From Asterella californica (lineage: Eukaryota > Streptophyta > Marchantiopsida > Marchantiales > Aytoniaceae), in the NCBI GenBank assembly GCA_036924285.1, contig JAYKYS010000016.1, positions 4,526,001-4,590,000 on the forward strand: DNA of 64,000 nucleotides, written 5' to 3'. Each line of letters opens with the position of its first letter. Position 1 is the first letter of the stretch. The position numbers and the translations under genes are program-made. Shown here one piece after another: positions 20,996-32,559 of this stretch. Under the pieces are notes generated by a model. It was not told the DNA's origin and searched no databases. It worked only from the letters and a program-made list of their open reading frames with translations.

Positions 20996-21410
20996 TGTAC
21001 ACTTGGTGGTGACAGCGTTGGAAGACGAGAAGACTCCAGAAGACGCCCCGGAATACATGATGTCTTCTGGAAGACAGGAAGACGAGCCGTCTTCCCAGGT
21101 ATTCCGCGTGGAGGAAGCGACTTCCTCGGACCCCCATGAGGTCGCCATGGTCCCTAGTACTGCATTTGTGCCTCAGAAGACCGAAGACGCACCATTCGAC
21201 TCTTCTTCCCAGAAGACCATTCCGTCTTCCGAAGTCGAAGTCGAGGAAGACGCAGCCGCAGAAACAGCAGGGCCAGCGAAGAGCGAGGAGAGGGAAGCTA
21301 CCTCAGTGGTACCCGAGGTAAGTGCAGGGCTTCCCAGTCCATCAGAAGTCGAGGTAGTAGCTCCGGTAGGAGCAGATCATGTAGAGATTGCCACCAAGCA
21401 ATCAGAGTAG
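20996..21410 (+). pseudogene. ORF1 of copy A2, C-terminal piece
   Basis: The frame is open from about 21003 to the TAG at 21408 and encodes the ORF1 C-terminal acidic tail: HLVVTALEDEKTPEDAPE, SSGRQEDEPSSQVFRVEEAT, repeated ED/EE runs and an ending in the conserved IATKQSE-type motif. It corresponds to the last 135 or so residues of ORF1 in copy A4. The coiled-coil part between 13720 and this piece has been lost through the array junction. It lacks a start of its own. Confidence 0.75.
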
Positions 21411-22996
21411 TTAGCAAACTTAATCGACACTTCCAGATTTAGTAGGATCGGACATGCTATCTTAAGGGTGGCAGTTTTCCATGTAAAAATAGTTAGGACC
21501 CCATGTGGCAGCATAGGTAGCGTAGGAGTAACACAGTGGAGGGCTAATTGGGAAGAGGGACCGCATGCATGTGAGGTGACAACCTCTTGTCAGCGCCTCT
21601 CTCTCTCTCCCTGGTGGTCGCCTCCCCTGAGTCTCGAGGCAGATGGTTAAGTAGGATAGCATGGAAAATCTCTCTGAGAGCTCTGCCAGTTCTGTAGAAT
21701 TCGGCAGTAACGGAACATACACACCGATTCTACAAGCAGACAGAGAGACACATTAGAGCAGAGACAGTCTTAGCGCACTACACCCGTTGTTGGAAACATA
21801 CGAATAGTCTTGGAATATACCGGAGGGGTCTGCATACTCGCACCAGCAGTGGTTCGAAGATGTAGATAGAAGTAGTGGACAGTCTAGGAACAGAGAACGG
21901 CATCCTCGTGCAGTCCTGTTAGCTAGGCTGGTGTGTCGAGGAGTAGACGCAAGAAGTAGCGGGAGTGAGCTTCCCAATGCCATTGTGACTTCTTCTCGGG
22001 GAATAGATTGTGGATTTGAGTGCAGCAGCTTTGTCCATGTCTTCTGGATGGTGGGTTCATTGAATTCGCTCCCAATTGTGCATGGGAAGTGTTCTTCTTG
22101 AGTGGCGATGAATGTCAACAGTTGTGGAGTGTAGCTTGACTCGTTCAGTAGAGCACTTGGGATCTACGTACGAACGGTCTTCTGGGTAAGGGATCCCAGA
22201 AGACAGAGCAGTCAGAGCAGCGAAGTGAAGAAGAAAGAAGCCTTCTTCCCGCAACAGAAGACGACATCCTCGAGTAGAAGACGGTGCTACAGTACTCACG
22301 TTTGTTGTCTTCCTCCCCAAACTATTACAAGCAGGGATGGCTTGTTAGTCAGGATCCGGACTAGAAGCCTGTCGGAATCTTAATTGCCTCTTTTTTATCT
22401 TGTTTTCTCTTGTTTGGATTTCTTCTTCTTCCCATCTTCTCCCATCTTCCCCATCTTCTTACCTTCTTCTAGTGAGTTTCCGATACTTCTATTGAGCTTC
22501 CGTGAAGGTGAATGTCGTTGTAGTGCTGCAGGGGGCATACACCCTGTGATTGATCCAACCCGTTGGAATGTGAATGTGAGAGTAAGGTGTAACGACTGTT
22601 ACTAGTCGACTTCTGCGAAGCCGGACAGCCTTCTGGAGGTGTGAGAAGACGAGCTAAACCCCCAGAAGACGAGAATCGCTTCGGGAAGACGGTATCGAGA
22701 AGACCGGAAGAAGCAACCTGGAAGCAGGAAGATCGTCTTCCCGAGCTTCTCTGTGAATAGTTGTATGATACTATAATTGGTAGTTGTTTGTTTGGGTCCA
22801 GAGCACCATTTGGCGTGTCTGGAAGACGTGTTGGTTTGTGTGGTTTTGTGAGAAGACAGGATTTCTAGGCAAAACCCGTGTGTTTGTGTGTTTGAACAGA
22901 TCTTAGAACTTAGAGCAGCGTTACTTGTGCAAATCCTCTGTGGGAACGATATCTTGTATACTAAATGGGCAAAAGGAGAAATCCTTCGTCACTACA
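21411..22996 (+). mobile_element. Family-A LTR, copy A2, 3' third
   Basis: Noncoding. It starts after the ORF1 stop with the conserved GACATGCTATCTTAAGGGTGGCAG block, passes a CCGGACTAGAAGCCTGTCGG block near 22358 and a CTTCTTCCCATCTTC pyrimidine-rich tract near 22424, and ends CACTACA at 22996. The bases that follow, AGTCC (22997-23001), are the inferred target of the A2 insertion into A3: the unbroken sequence in A2 itself at the same point reads GTGCAGTCCTGTTAG (near 21931). I see no gene in it. Confidence 0.8.
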
Positions 22997-23640
22997 AGTC
23001 CTGTTACTAAGCTGGTGTGCTGAGGAGTAGGAGCAGGACGTAGAGGGAGTGAGCTTCCCAACATCAATGTGTCTTCTTCTCAGGGAATGGATTTTGGATT
23101 TGAGTGCAGAAGCTTTGTCTGTGTCTTCTGGGCAGTGGGTTTCCTCGAATTCATACCCAATTGTGCATGAGAAGCCTTCTCTTTGAGTGACGGTGATTGT
23201 TAGAAGCTGTGCAGAGTCGAAGCTTGTCTCATCCAGTGGAGCACTTAAGATCCACATACGGGCGGTCCTATGGGAACGATCTCAGAAGACGGAGTAGTTG
23301 AAGCAACGACAGAAGAAGAAAGAAGCCTTCTTTCCACAGTAGAAGACGACATCCTCAAGTAGAAGACTGTGTAACTATAAGCGAATTTGTTGTCTTCCTC
23401 CCCAAATTACTACAAGCAGGGATGGCTTGTTAGTCAGGATCCGGACTAGAAGCCTGTCGGAGTCTTAATTTCTCATTTTCATCTTGTTTTCTCTTGTTTG
23501 GATTTTCCCTTCTTCCCCATCTTCTCTCATCTTCCCATCTTCCTGTCTTCTTCTAGTGAGCTTCCGAGACTTCTATTGAGCTTCCGTGAAGGTGAATGTC
23601 GTTGTAGTGTTGCAGGAAGACCGTTTCAGAAGCCTGAGAA
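22997..23640 (+). mobile_element. Family-A LTR, copy A3, part of 3' third (5' LTR of A3)
   Basis: It matches 21934-22550 of copy A2 and stops inside the LTR at GGGGGCAC, where it is joined to integrase sequence. So the end of this LTR, the primer site, gag and most of pol were deleted from A3. No gene. Confidence 0.75.
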
Positions 23641-24655
23641 GGCTACAGGGGGCACTACGAAGATGCTGGGGGTCACTATGGGCTGAAGATCACAATGAAG
23701 AAGATGTTGGACGCCAGTTACTGGTGGCCAACCATGTACAGAGATACTTTTCAGGAGATCAGGAAATGTGATGCGTGCAAGAGGGTGGGAAGACCAACAG
23801 TTACTACTCGGTGACCTCTTACTCCCATTCTCCCGCTTGCTCCTTTTGAAAAGTGAGGAATCGACTTTGTCGGATCTATCGCCCCGGTGGCTAGAAGAAC
23901 GTGAGCACGATACCTTTTGATAGCTACCGATTATGCTACCAAGATGATGGAGGGCGAAGCCACAAGGAAGAACGACGCCGCAGTGATAGCCAGGTTCCTC
24001 TGGCACAACATTATCACCCGATACGGATGCCCGCTGGAATGAGTAATGAGATAAGGATACTCATTTTTTAAATGAGACTATTTCCCTCCTGACCCCGTAC
24101 TTCAGGATAAAGCATCGGAAGACGACGCCATACAACCCAAAAGCTAACGGACTGACAGAGAAGTCAAACGGTCTTCTTTGTAATATCCTAAATAAGGTAA
24201 CTGTTAACCATGCGTATGATTGGGACACAAAATTGCCATCTGTGTTATGGGCTTTCAGGATTTCACCCAAAGCCACGACCCAAAAGACACCCTTCTACCT
24301 AACTTATGACATGACACCTGTTGTTCCCATCGAGTTAGAGGTCCCTACTTACAGATTAGCCGTAACCGAACGCATGGAAGAAGAGGAAAGCCAGGAGCAG
24401 CGTCTTCTGAACTTTGTGGAGTTTGAAGAAGATAGGAATGCAGCTTTGGAGAAGACGTACAAAGTGCATGCACAACGTAAGGTGAACTATGATGACAAGC
24501 TGAAGAAGGTGACCGTCGCAGATGGAGACTTGGTTCTTCTATACGACAACCGTCATCTTAAGTTCTCTGGGAAGCTTCATCTTCGCTGGATGGGTCCTTA
24601 TCGAGTCTTGGAGGTCTTCACCAATGGTTCCTGCAGTTGGAAGAGTTAGATGGTA
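23641..24655 (+). pseudogene. int: Integrase of family A (copy A3)
   Basis: Ty3-type integrase that would insert family-A cDNA. The zinc-binding end is present (GGHYGLKITMKKMLD ... CDACKRVGR), followed by FEK-stop-GIDFVG with the first acidic residue. A TGA replaces the tryptophan normal at that place. The second Asp region (near 24040-24070) is lost, with two stops. The third acidic residue survives in NPKANGLTEKSNG near 24140. The C-terminal part is open from 24233 to 24649 (138 codons): WAFRISPKATTQKTPFYLTYDMTPVVPIE, a charged helix, then DGDLVLLYDNR and HLRWMGPYRVLEVFTNG. It is a relic; its N-terminal pol partners are missing here but a related set lies at 51640-54977. Confidence 0.85.
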
Positions 24656-24755
24656 CGTTGATGACCACCCGCGTTAATGAGTGGCGGGTCAAGAAATATT
24701 AGGCGTGAACCAGCTCTGATGTTTGCGGGGACGCAAACATGTGAAGGTGAGCGTA
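24656..24755 (+). promoter_or_regulatory. Internal end and probable polypurine tract of family A
   Basis: Short untranslated stretch between integrase and the LTR start. The purine-rich GTGAAGGTGAGCG (24741-24753) directly precedes the TGTGG terminus at 24756, the expected place for the plus-strand primer. A GTTTGCGGGGACGCAAAC palindrome lies at 24721-24738. Confidence 0.5.
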
Positions 24756-27629
24756 TGTGGTACCCACAATTTACAAGATGTACGAATTTTTGAAATTTTT
24801 GTAGTTAATCATATGTCCGTGTAATTGAAATAACCTTGTTGCTTAAGAATACATCTTGCTTAGAAGGAAGATGGTCTTAAGAACTTTTTGTAAGAGAAGT
24901 CGACTTCTTCCGAAGACGAAAGAAGGACGTCTTCTCGATGAGGTCTTCGGAAGACGGAAGGCGGAAGACGCGTGTCTTCCTGAAGACAGCAATAGCGATT
25001 GTGACTACATAGGTCTAACCGCGCATCCCTCAGTAAAGGAGTAGGTGTACCTACCAGGTAGCACCAAGGTAGTAGGTAGGTCAGATAGGTCGAAGAACCC
25101 CTAACTGCACGAGAAGATACGGGAGAAGCGCATTAGCGTAGAGTCATCATCTGCTTCTCGCATCGAAGGCATTAGCATAGAAGATCAAGTTAGGAGGTGC
25201 CGCATTGAATCAAGAGGTGCCGAAATTGAGTGAGGAGAACCAGCAGAGTGAAATCGAGGATAGCAAGGATTGAATTGCAGCTAGAGAGAAAGCGAGGACG
25301 AATTTCTGAGAGTAGGAAGCACCCTCGAGGTGAAGGAGTCTCCTGTAGATTCTCGGAAGCAGGCATTGAAGGACGATTGAAGAAGAATCTGAGGTGGAGC
25401 CCTGATCGATTGAGAAGCAGCAGGACATTGACGGTAGAAGCAGCTCTGTGGAGTCGCATTAGATCTGAGGTGGAGCCAGAAGCGCGCAGAAGACTGAAGG
25501 CACTACGGGAAGCAGGCAGAAGACTGTTTGAGGTTCTTCCCATGTTCTCTTCCCTTCCCACCGTTTCTTGTTTAGTATCCCCCGCGCTTCCCAGGTAATC
25601 CATTGATCGTTTTCTCCATCCCGCATTTTCCTTCTGTGAAATTAGGCGTGGAAGCGCTGCTCAATTTTTGACAGTCCTCTTCTAGCTTCTTCTCGAACTA
25701 TAATTGAGCTTCCCTGTCCGTCGTTCTCAAATTCGATCCCGCAGCTATCAATTTCTCTACCCTACCGCATCTCTACTCATGAATCCCTGGCAGAAGACGC
25801 TTCGGAAGATCTGAGCATCTTCGGAAGACGCTTCTGAAATCTGAACATCTTCGGAAGATGCTTCTGGATGTTTGAAGTCTTCGGAAGACGACTGTGTGCA
25901 ATTCGTATCGAGAGTGGATTGGATTTTGCTTTTGTGTTAAGAGAGGTTTGGTACGAATCCTGAGTGACTTGGTGAGTTGTTTGTTGTTTCGAGAAGCTGA
26001 AAGTTGAGAACCAGACCTGTGCCTCCCGATCTTCCAAGCTTCTCAAATCCACATCTTCCTAGAGAGACTGGAAAGGCTCACAGAATGCACGAGCAGACGT
26101 GAGGGTCCGTTACGGATCTCTTTTGTCCGACCCATAGCAGCCTATTCCTTCTTCTTCCCGAACTTAGAAGAGAGTTGTGAGAAGTCTTGCTGGCAGAATC
26201 TGGAGAGAATGGTCGAGGGTCATGTCTTCTCACCGTGCAGCAAGCTTCTTCTGAGTGTGTATGAGAGGTGAGGAGTGGGAAGAACAGAGTATGAATGTCT
26301 TGTGTTTGTTGTGAGGGTAGATTGCGTGTCGGAAGCAGAAGATAGATGAGACCAGTGAAGGGAAGCCTAGCTGCGGGAAGTCTTCCGAGAACGTTACTGA
26401 ATCGGAAGCTTTCCCGAGAGTCTTCTTGGAGGCCACTGTGACCGTAAGAGCCCGCGATCGTCTTCCAAACTTCTCGTACAACTCTACTTCTCGCATATCT
26501 TCTATCTTCTGTTAAGAAGTAGGATGTAATGCAAGGTGGGTTGTCTTCTTAGGAATCCGTGCGATGTCTTGCTTAGTTAGGATTGGTTAGATATATCTAG
26601 GAGACGAGAGGAGCTTAGGAAGCACTGTTAGAATCCCGGAAGACGGAGTAGCTGTCTTCTGGAAGACTAGATTCGTCTTTTGAGAGTGGAAGCTAGACTG
26701 TGAGAACTTGGGAAGGACTGAGCCTTCGGTTCACAGTAAGTACGTGTGGCTTAGTGCAACAGAGCTTCAAGTATGTCGATGCATCCTCGAGGGTTGGTGT
26801 TACCGGCAGTAGAGTTGGCCGAGGCCAAACCTTTCTTCAGGGAGTTGGGTCTCGACTTCTTCCTGTAGGATTGGAACCTTGCTGACCAATGTCTTCTGGA
26901 GGAGATTTGCACAGCATTACCTCCCCGCAACTGCGTACTTGTGTACTTGTGAAGGCAAGAGTAGCTCGGGGAAGACCATCTTCTTGGACAGCAGATTGGT
27001 GGCGTATGACTTTCCATGGGCCAGAAGCAGAGAACAAGGGGTACGAATTAGAGAAGAAGATCCTACCCATGATCTCGGGGAAGTGGCATGTGCATGGGAG
27101 CACATCTTGTCTCTTCTTGGAGGACAGATAGGGAAGAAACGAGTGGAAGGTTGAAGCTTACCGGGAGCCGCAGAAGCGTCTTCTAGCGAAGTTATTCCTC
27201 CATCTCTTTCCCAAGGGGAAGGCACAGAAGACGAGGTACCTTGGAGACCAGGACGTGGAATTCTGGGAAGCCATTTGGGAAGGGCTATCCATCAACTGAG
27301 CCGCGTTCTTCCACGCATATGTGCAGACAGAGCTGGTGCACTTAGGCACCCCGGTAGGAGGACATCTTACTCCGTTCTTCTGTTACTTGTACCTGGCCAA
27401 GGGGGATCTAACGGAAGATCAGTTGGCGAGATATGAGCCAACAGGACAGCACGAGGAGAAGGAGGAGACCTCGGATGAAGACGACCGAGCATCAACAATG
27501 ACTCTCCTCCCACTCAGATGCCGCAGATGAGGCAAGGTACTCATCAGAAGACGCTTCTGGTGAGGGAAGACGACTCTAGTGGGTCGGAAGACGCGACAGC
27601 ATCAAGGAAGAGGGTCCTAGGAGTGTGAG
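24756..27629 (+). mobile_element. Family-A LTR, copy A3 3' LTR (truncated)
   Basis: It starts TGTGGTACCCACAATTTAC at the end of an integrase-polypurine region, which identifies the family-A repeat as a true LTR. The 5' third (24756-26772) is GAAGAC-rich, with palindromes near 24905-24985 and 25790-25890, and shows no gene. ORF1 follows from 26773. At about 27629 ORF1 is joined to the middle of the 5' third of another family-A LTR. Confidence 0.8.
26773..27629 (+). pseudogene. ORF1 of copy A3, N-terminal half, decayed
   Basis: From the ATG at 26773 it encodes the ORF1 start (MSMHPRGLVLPAVELAEAKPF) and the LDFFL block. Frame breaks then follow: TAG near 26868 for tryptophan, shifts near 26940, and TAG near 27129. 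Later it recovers the TELVHLGTPVGGHLTPFFCYLYLAKGD segment (27321-27420) and the acidic linker. It stops at the recombination point, so the coiled coil is missing. The many transitions and indels suggest this is one of the older copies in the window. Confidence 0.7.
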
Positions 27630-27932
27630 AAGAGAGTTGTGAGAAATCTTGCTGGCAGAATATGGAGACAATGGTCGAGGTTCATGTCTTCTCATCGTGC
27701 AGCAAGCTTCTTCTGAGTGTGTATGAGAGATGAGGAGTCGGAAGAACAGAATATGAATGTCTTGTGTTTGTTGTGAGGGTAGATTGCGTGTCGGAAGCAG
27801 AAGACAGGTGAGACCAGTGAAGAGAAGCCTGGCTATGGGAAGTCTTCTGAGAACGTTACTGAATCGGAAGCTGTCCTGGGAGTCTTCTTGGAGGCCACTG
27901 TCACCGCAAGAGCCCGCGACAGTCTTATGAAC
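27630..27932 (+). mobile_element. Family-A LTR, copy A7, left piece
   Basis: It begins inside the 5' third (GAGAGTTGTGAGAAATCTTGCTGG) and ends in TGAAC, the target duplication of A4. It resumes after A4 at 46876 with the second TGAAC and continues into ORF1 at 47190. No gene. Confidence 0.75.
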
Positions 27933-29938
27933 TGTGGTGCCCACAAATTACAGGATTCATGAATTTTTGAAATTTTTAAGATTAATAACTTGTTTGTATA
28001 ACTGAAGAAGCGTTGTTACTTAAGATTACTGCTTCCTTAGAAGGAAGATGATCTTATGAGCTTTTTGTTATAAGAAGTTGACTTCTTCGGAAGACGACCG
28101 TCTTCCGAAGAGCGTCTTCTCAGTTGCGTCTTCGGAAGACGGAAGACGGCAGAAGACGGGAAGACGGCGGAAGACAACCATCTTCCCGAAGACAGCGACC
28201 GCGAAGACCTAACCCTGAATTTCCAGGTAAAGGAGTAGGTGTACATACTAGGTAACACCAAGGTGGTAGGTAGGTCGACTAAGTCACCTAGGTCGAAATC
28301 CCTAATCTGCGAGAAAGATGTGCAGGAAGCGCATTAGCGCATTCCAACTTCCCGCAGCAAGCACTTCTTGAGGAGATCGATTTCAGAGGGTGAGCTTCGA
28401 GTGAGGAAATCGAGCGAGGTGAAATCGAGCGAGGTGAGGACTAGTTAGCAGCTAGGAGGAAGGCGAGATCGAATTGCTGAAACACGGAAGACAAGAAGCA
28501 AAGGCGTTTTCTGTGAGCTCCCGAGAAGCTGACATTGGAGGGTAGCTGAGTAGAATCGAAGGTGGAATTGAGGCGTGGTCAGAAACTGACCGCGGAAGCA
28601 GCCGTGTGGAGTCGCATTGGAGCTAGGACCAGAGCCAGAAGCGCGGAGAAGGTCCAAGACAACTCGAGAAGCAGACAGAAGACTGTAGAGGTTCTTCCCA
28701 TGTTCTTCTCCCTTCCCACTGCTTCTCGTCTCTGTTTGGTGTCCCCTCCGCTTCCCCGGTTGGTTGCAGGCAGCCTGATCGATTACCCTCCATCCCCATT
28801 TTTCTCATTGTGACATTGGGTGCGGAAGCGCTGTCCAATTTCTGTCAGGCATCTTCCTACTTCTTCCTGAGTTCAATTCGAGCTTCCCTACCCATCGTCC
28901 CCAAATTGACGATCCCAGCTATCAATTTCCCTACCCTACTATCCCTCTACCCCCGAAACCTTGAACAGAAGACGCTTCGGAAGATTGGAACATCTTCGGA
29001 AGACGCTTCTGAAACTTGACTGTCTTCGGAAGACTATCTTCAGAAGTCGACTATGACCAATTCGTATCAAGAGTGGATTTGTGTTGCTTTTGTGTTAAGA
29101 GAAGCTTGGTACGAATCCTGAGTGGTGTGGTGAGTTCTTTTGTTATTTTGAGAAGTTGGAAGTCGGGAACTAGGCCTGTGCCTCCCGGTCTTCCAAGCTT
29201 CTCAACTCCACATCTTCCTAGAGAGACTAGAAGACTGAAAGGCTGGCAAAATGAGCGAGAAGACGTGAGGGTCCATTTCGGATCTCTTCTGTCCGACCCA
29301 TAGCAGCCATTCCTTCTTCTTCCCAAACTTAGGAGAGAGTCGTGAGAAGACTTGCTGGCAGAATCTGGAGAGAATGGTCGAGGATCATGTCTTCCCACCG
29401 AGCAGCAAGCTTCTTCTGAGTGCGTATGAGAGGTGAGAAGTCAGAAGAACAGAGTGCAATTGTCTTGAGTCTGTTGTGAGGATAGATTGCGCGTAGGAAG
29501 ACAAAGACAGGTGAGATCAGTGAAGGGAAGCCTGACTTCGGGAGGTCTTCCGAGAAAGACATTGAATCGGAAACTGTCCCGGGTGTCTTCCCAAAGACCA
29601 CTGTCACTGTAGGAGCCCGCAACCATCTTCCGAACTTGTTATGCACTTTATGTTTCGCGAATCTTGTATCTTCTGATAGGAAGTAGGATGTAATGCAAGG
29701 TGGGTTGTCTTCTTGGTAATCCATGCGAGGCCTTGCTTAGATAGGATTGTTTAGATATAGCTCGGAAGACGAGAGCTATCTAGGAAGTACTGTTAGAATC
29801 TCGGAAGACGGAGTAGCTGTCTTCTGGAAGACTAGTTTCGTCTTCTGAGAAGTAGAAGCTAGACTGTGGGCACTTGGGAAGGACTAAGCCTTCAGCTCAT
29901 AGTAGGTGCTTGTGGCTTAGTGCAACAGATCTTCCAGT

Positions 29939-32257
29939 ATGACGATGCATCCCCGAGGGTTGGTGTTACCAGCAGCGGAGTTGGCTGAGGCCACACCCTT
30001 CCTCAAGGAGTTGGGTCTCGATTTCTTCCTATGGGATTGGAACCTCGTAGACCAGGGACTTCTGGAGGAGGTGTGGGCAGCGTTACCACCTCGCAACCGT
30101 GTACCTGCGAAGGCAGGAGTAGCTCGAGGAAGACCATCTTCCTGGACTGAAGATTGGTGGCGCAGGGCTTTCCACAGGTCAGAATCTGAGGATCGAGGGT
30201 ATTGGTTTGAGAAGAAGATTTTGCCCAGGGTCGTGAGTGCGTGGCATGTGTCTAGGAGCACCACTTGTCTCTTCGTGGAAGACTGGCAGGGTAGGAATGG
30301 GTGGAAGATCGAATCTTACCGGGAGTCGAAGAAGCGACTTCTGGCGAAGCAGTTTCTGCACCTCTTTCCCAAGGGGAAAGCGCAGAAGACGAGGTACCTG
30401 GGAGATCAGGACGTAGAGTTCCTGGAAGCAGTGTGGGATAAAAGAGTGTCCATCTACTGGGGCGCATACGTCCACAACTATGTACAGGTGGAGCTAGCGT
30501 ACTTGGGTATCCCGGCGAGAGGACACTTGACACATTTCCTCTGCTACTTGTACGTAGTCATGGGGGATCCTAGGGGAGATCAGCTGACGGAGTATGGGCC
30601 AACAGGGCAACAGGAGGTGAAGGAGGAGACCTCGGAAGACGATGACCGAGCAGCAGCCGCAACTCCCCCTCCCACTCTGATGCCACAGCTGAGGTCCGAC
30701 TCTCACCAGAAGACGCTTCTGGTGAGGGAAGACGAGTCTGGTGGATCGGAAGACGCCACGCCACCGAGGAAGATGGGTCCTAGAAGTGTACCTAGGAAAC
30801 CCACCTCCCTCATTCATTCAGGATCGGAGTCCGATTCGGAAGAAGAACTGCTGAGTACCCGATCGAAGTAGAAGACCGCTTCTGCAACACCTGGGAGTCT
30901 TCCGAAGACTCCAGAAGACAAGAGAAGAAGGGATACTCCTACTGCGATGCGGGGAAGCGTAGTGAAGAGAACCGCTCCTGCCATGAGGGATCTTCCACCC
31001 CGGAAGATGAGAAGAGTAGCTTCTTCTCGTGCGCAGAAGATGAAGGTCATTGTGGTGGAAGAGGCATCCTTGCCTCTGGAAGACAAGGTCGACACCTCAG
31101 AGCGAGTAGTGGAGATGAACTTGTCTTCCGCAGGAAGAAGACTGGAAGAGTTCAGCGCCTTCTTCCACAAGGAGATCCAACCAGCTATGGAGTTGCTGGA
31201 GAAGAGAGCGAAGGCACAGGAGAGGCCCTTGCAACTTGGATTCGATCTGCGCACCTTGCTGCGACAGGAAGAAGACCAGAAGAAGACGGAGTCGCTGGAA
31301 GCTAGTCTCCGCATCACGGAGAAGCTCGCAGCCATATACAAGGCGGAAGCAGCCGCTTCTGCCAAGGAGCTGATGCAACTTCAGAAGAGCAACCAGGAGA
31401 TGCAGGCGCGTGTACAGCAGCGCGATCAGGAGGTCCTCTGAGTGCGGGAGAAGATCACCGCCCTCACAGAGGAGAAGATGACATGAGCGAAGCAGCAAGA
31501 AGCCGCAGAAGCGCGAGTTGCAGTTGAGAAGACGTAACGGGAAGCAGCGGAGGCTCGTGCACAGGAGATGTTAGCACAGTCGATGGAAGCGCTTCGGAAG
31601 AAGTTCAACTTCACCGCGGGTAGGAAGTTACTTATCTTGGCTAGAGGATGGGACAGCGAGTCCAAGACAATGTTGGTGGAATGCAGGGAGAGTATGTTCA
31701 GATACTTGGATCGGCAGATAGAGGGAGTGAAGACACTTTATGGTCTTCCCTCGCTTTCGATATCTGCAACTGCATCTTCTCAAGCTCCAGCACCATCTAC
31801 TGGATCCGGAATGAAGAAGGAGGAGTTCGACCTCGCTGTGCACTTGGTAGTGACAGCGTTGGAAGCCGAGAAGACTCCGGAAGATGCCCCGGAAGACACG
31901 ATGTCTTTTGGAAGACAGGAAGAAGAGCCGTATTCCCAGATATTCCGAGTGGAGGAAGCGACTTCCCCGGACCCCTATGAGGTCGCCATGGTCCCTAGTA
32001 CCGAGCTGATGCTCCAGAAGGGCGAAGAAGCACCGGTCGACTCCGCTTCCCAGAAGACGCTTCTGTCTTCCGAAGCAAAAGCCGAAGCCGAGGAAGACGC
32101 AGCAGCAGCAACAGCAGGGCCAGCGAAGAACGATGAGGAGGAAGCCACCTCAGTGACACCCGAGGTAACTGCAGGGCTTTCTAGCTTATCAGAAGCCGCG
32201 TTAGGAGCTCCGATAAGAGCAGATCAGGTAGAGGTTGCCTCCGAGCAATCAGAGTAG
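29939..32257 (+). pseudogene. ORF1 of copy A4, best-preserved long ORF inside the LTR (772 codons, four stops)
   Basis: One frame runs from the ATG at 29939 to the TAG at 32255, broken only by TAG 30869, TGA 31439, TGA 31484 and TAA 31535. Residues 1-220 look globular and rich in W, Y and F (LDFFLWDWNL; WTEDWWRRAFH; YRESKKRLLAKQFLHLFPK; IYWGAYVHNYVQVELAYLG; FLCYLYVVMGD). About 221-330 is acidic and serine-rich, 335-380 basic (KRTAPAMRDLPPRKMRRVASS). About 395-590 is a coiled coil with EAAEARA heptads, followed by a conserved block (FNFTAGRKLLILARGW; MFRYLDRQIEGVKTLYGLP) and an acidic tail. The family is unknown to me. It lies wholly between LTR termini, so it would be present twice in a full element. 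A Gag-like or chromatin-binding role can be imagined but nothing proves it. Confidence 0.75.
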
Positions 32258-32559
32258 ATAGTAACCAAAGTTGACTATTCCAGATTTAGTAGGACCAAAT
32301 ATGTTATCTTAAAGGTTGCGGTTTTTCAGTGTAAAATTAGTTAGGATACCATGTGGCAGCATAGGTAGCGTAGGAGCAACAAGGCAAATGACTAAAGCTG
32401 GAAGGGGAACCGCTTGCATGTGGGGTGACAACCTCCTGTCAGCGCCTCTCTCTCTCTAGTGGTCGTCTCCTCTGATTCTCATGACAGCGACATAAGTAGG
32501 ATCGAAGAGTAGGAAATGAGGGTTCTGTAGGCTCTGCACACACACACACACATGGGGGT
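32258..32559 (+). mobile_element. Family-A LTR, copy A4, start of 3' third
   Basis: Noncoding; carries the conserved ATGTTATCTTAAAGGTTGCGG block and a short CA microsatellite at 32538-32551. It ends with GGGGT (32555-32559), the left target duplication of A6. The rest of this third is at 45705-46875. Confidence 0.8.

Noticed and set aside
22990..22996. CACTACA at the family-A right end as a CACTA transposon terminus
   Set aside because: The element ends, rather than starts, with this string, makes 5-bp duplications and borders integrase and gag, so it is an LTR end.
32538..32551. CA microsatellite as a special feature
   Set aside because: Short simple run within the LTR, nothing unusual.
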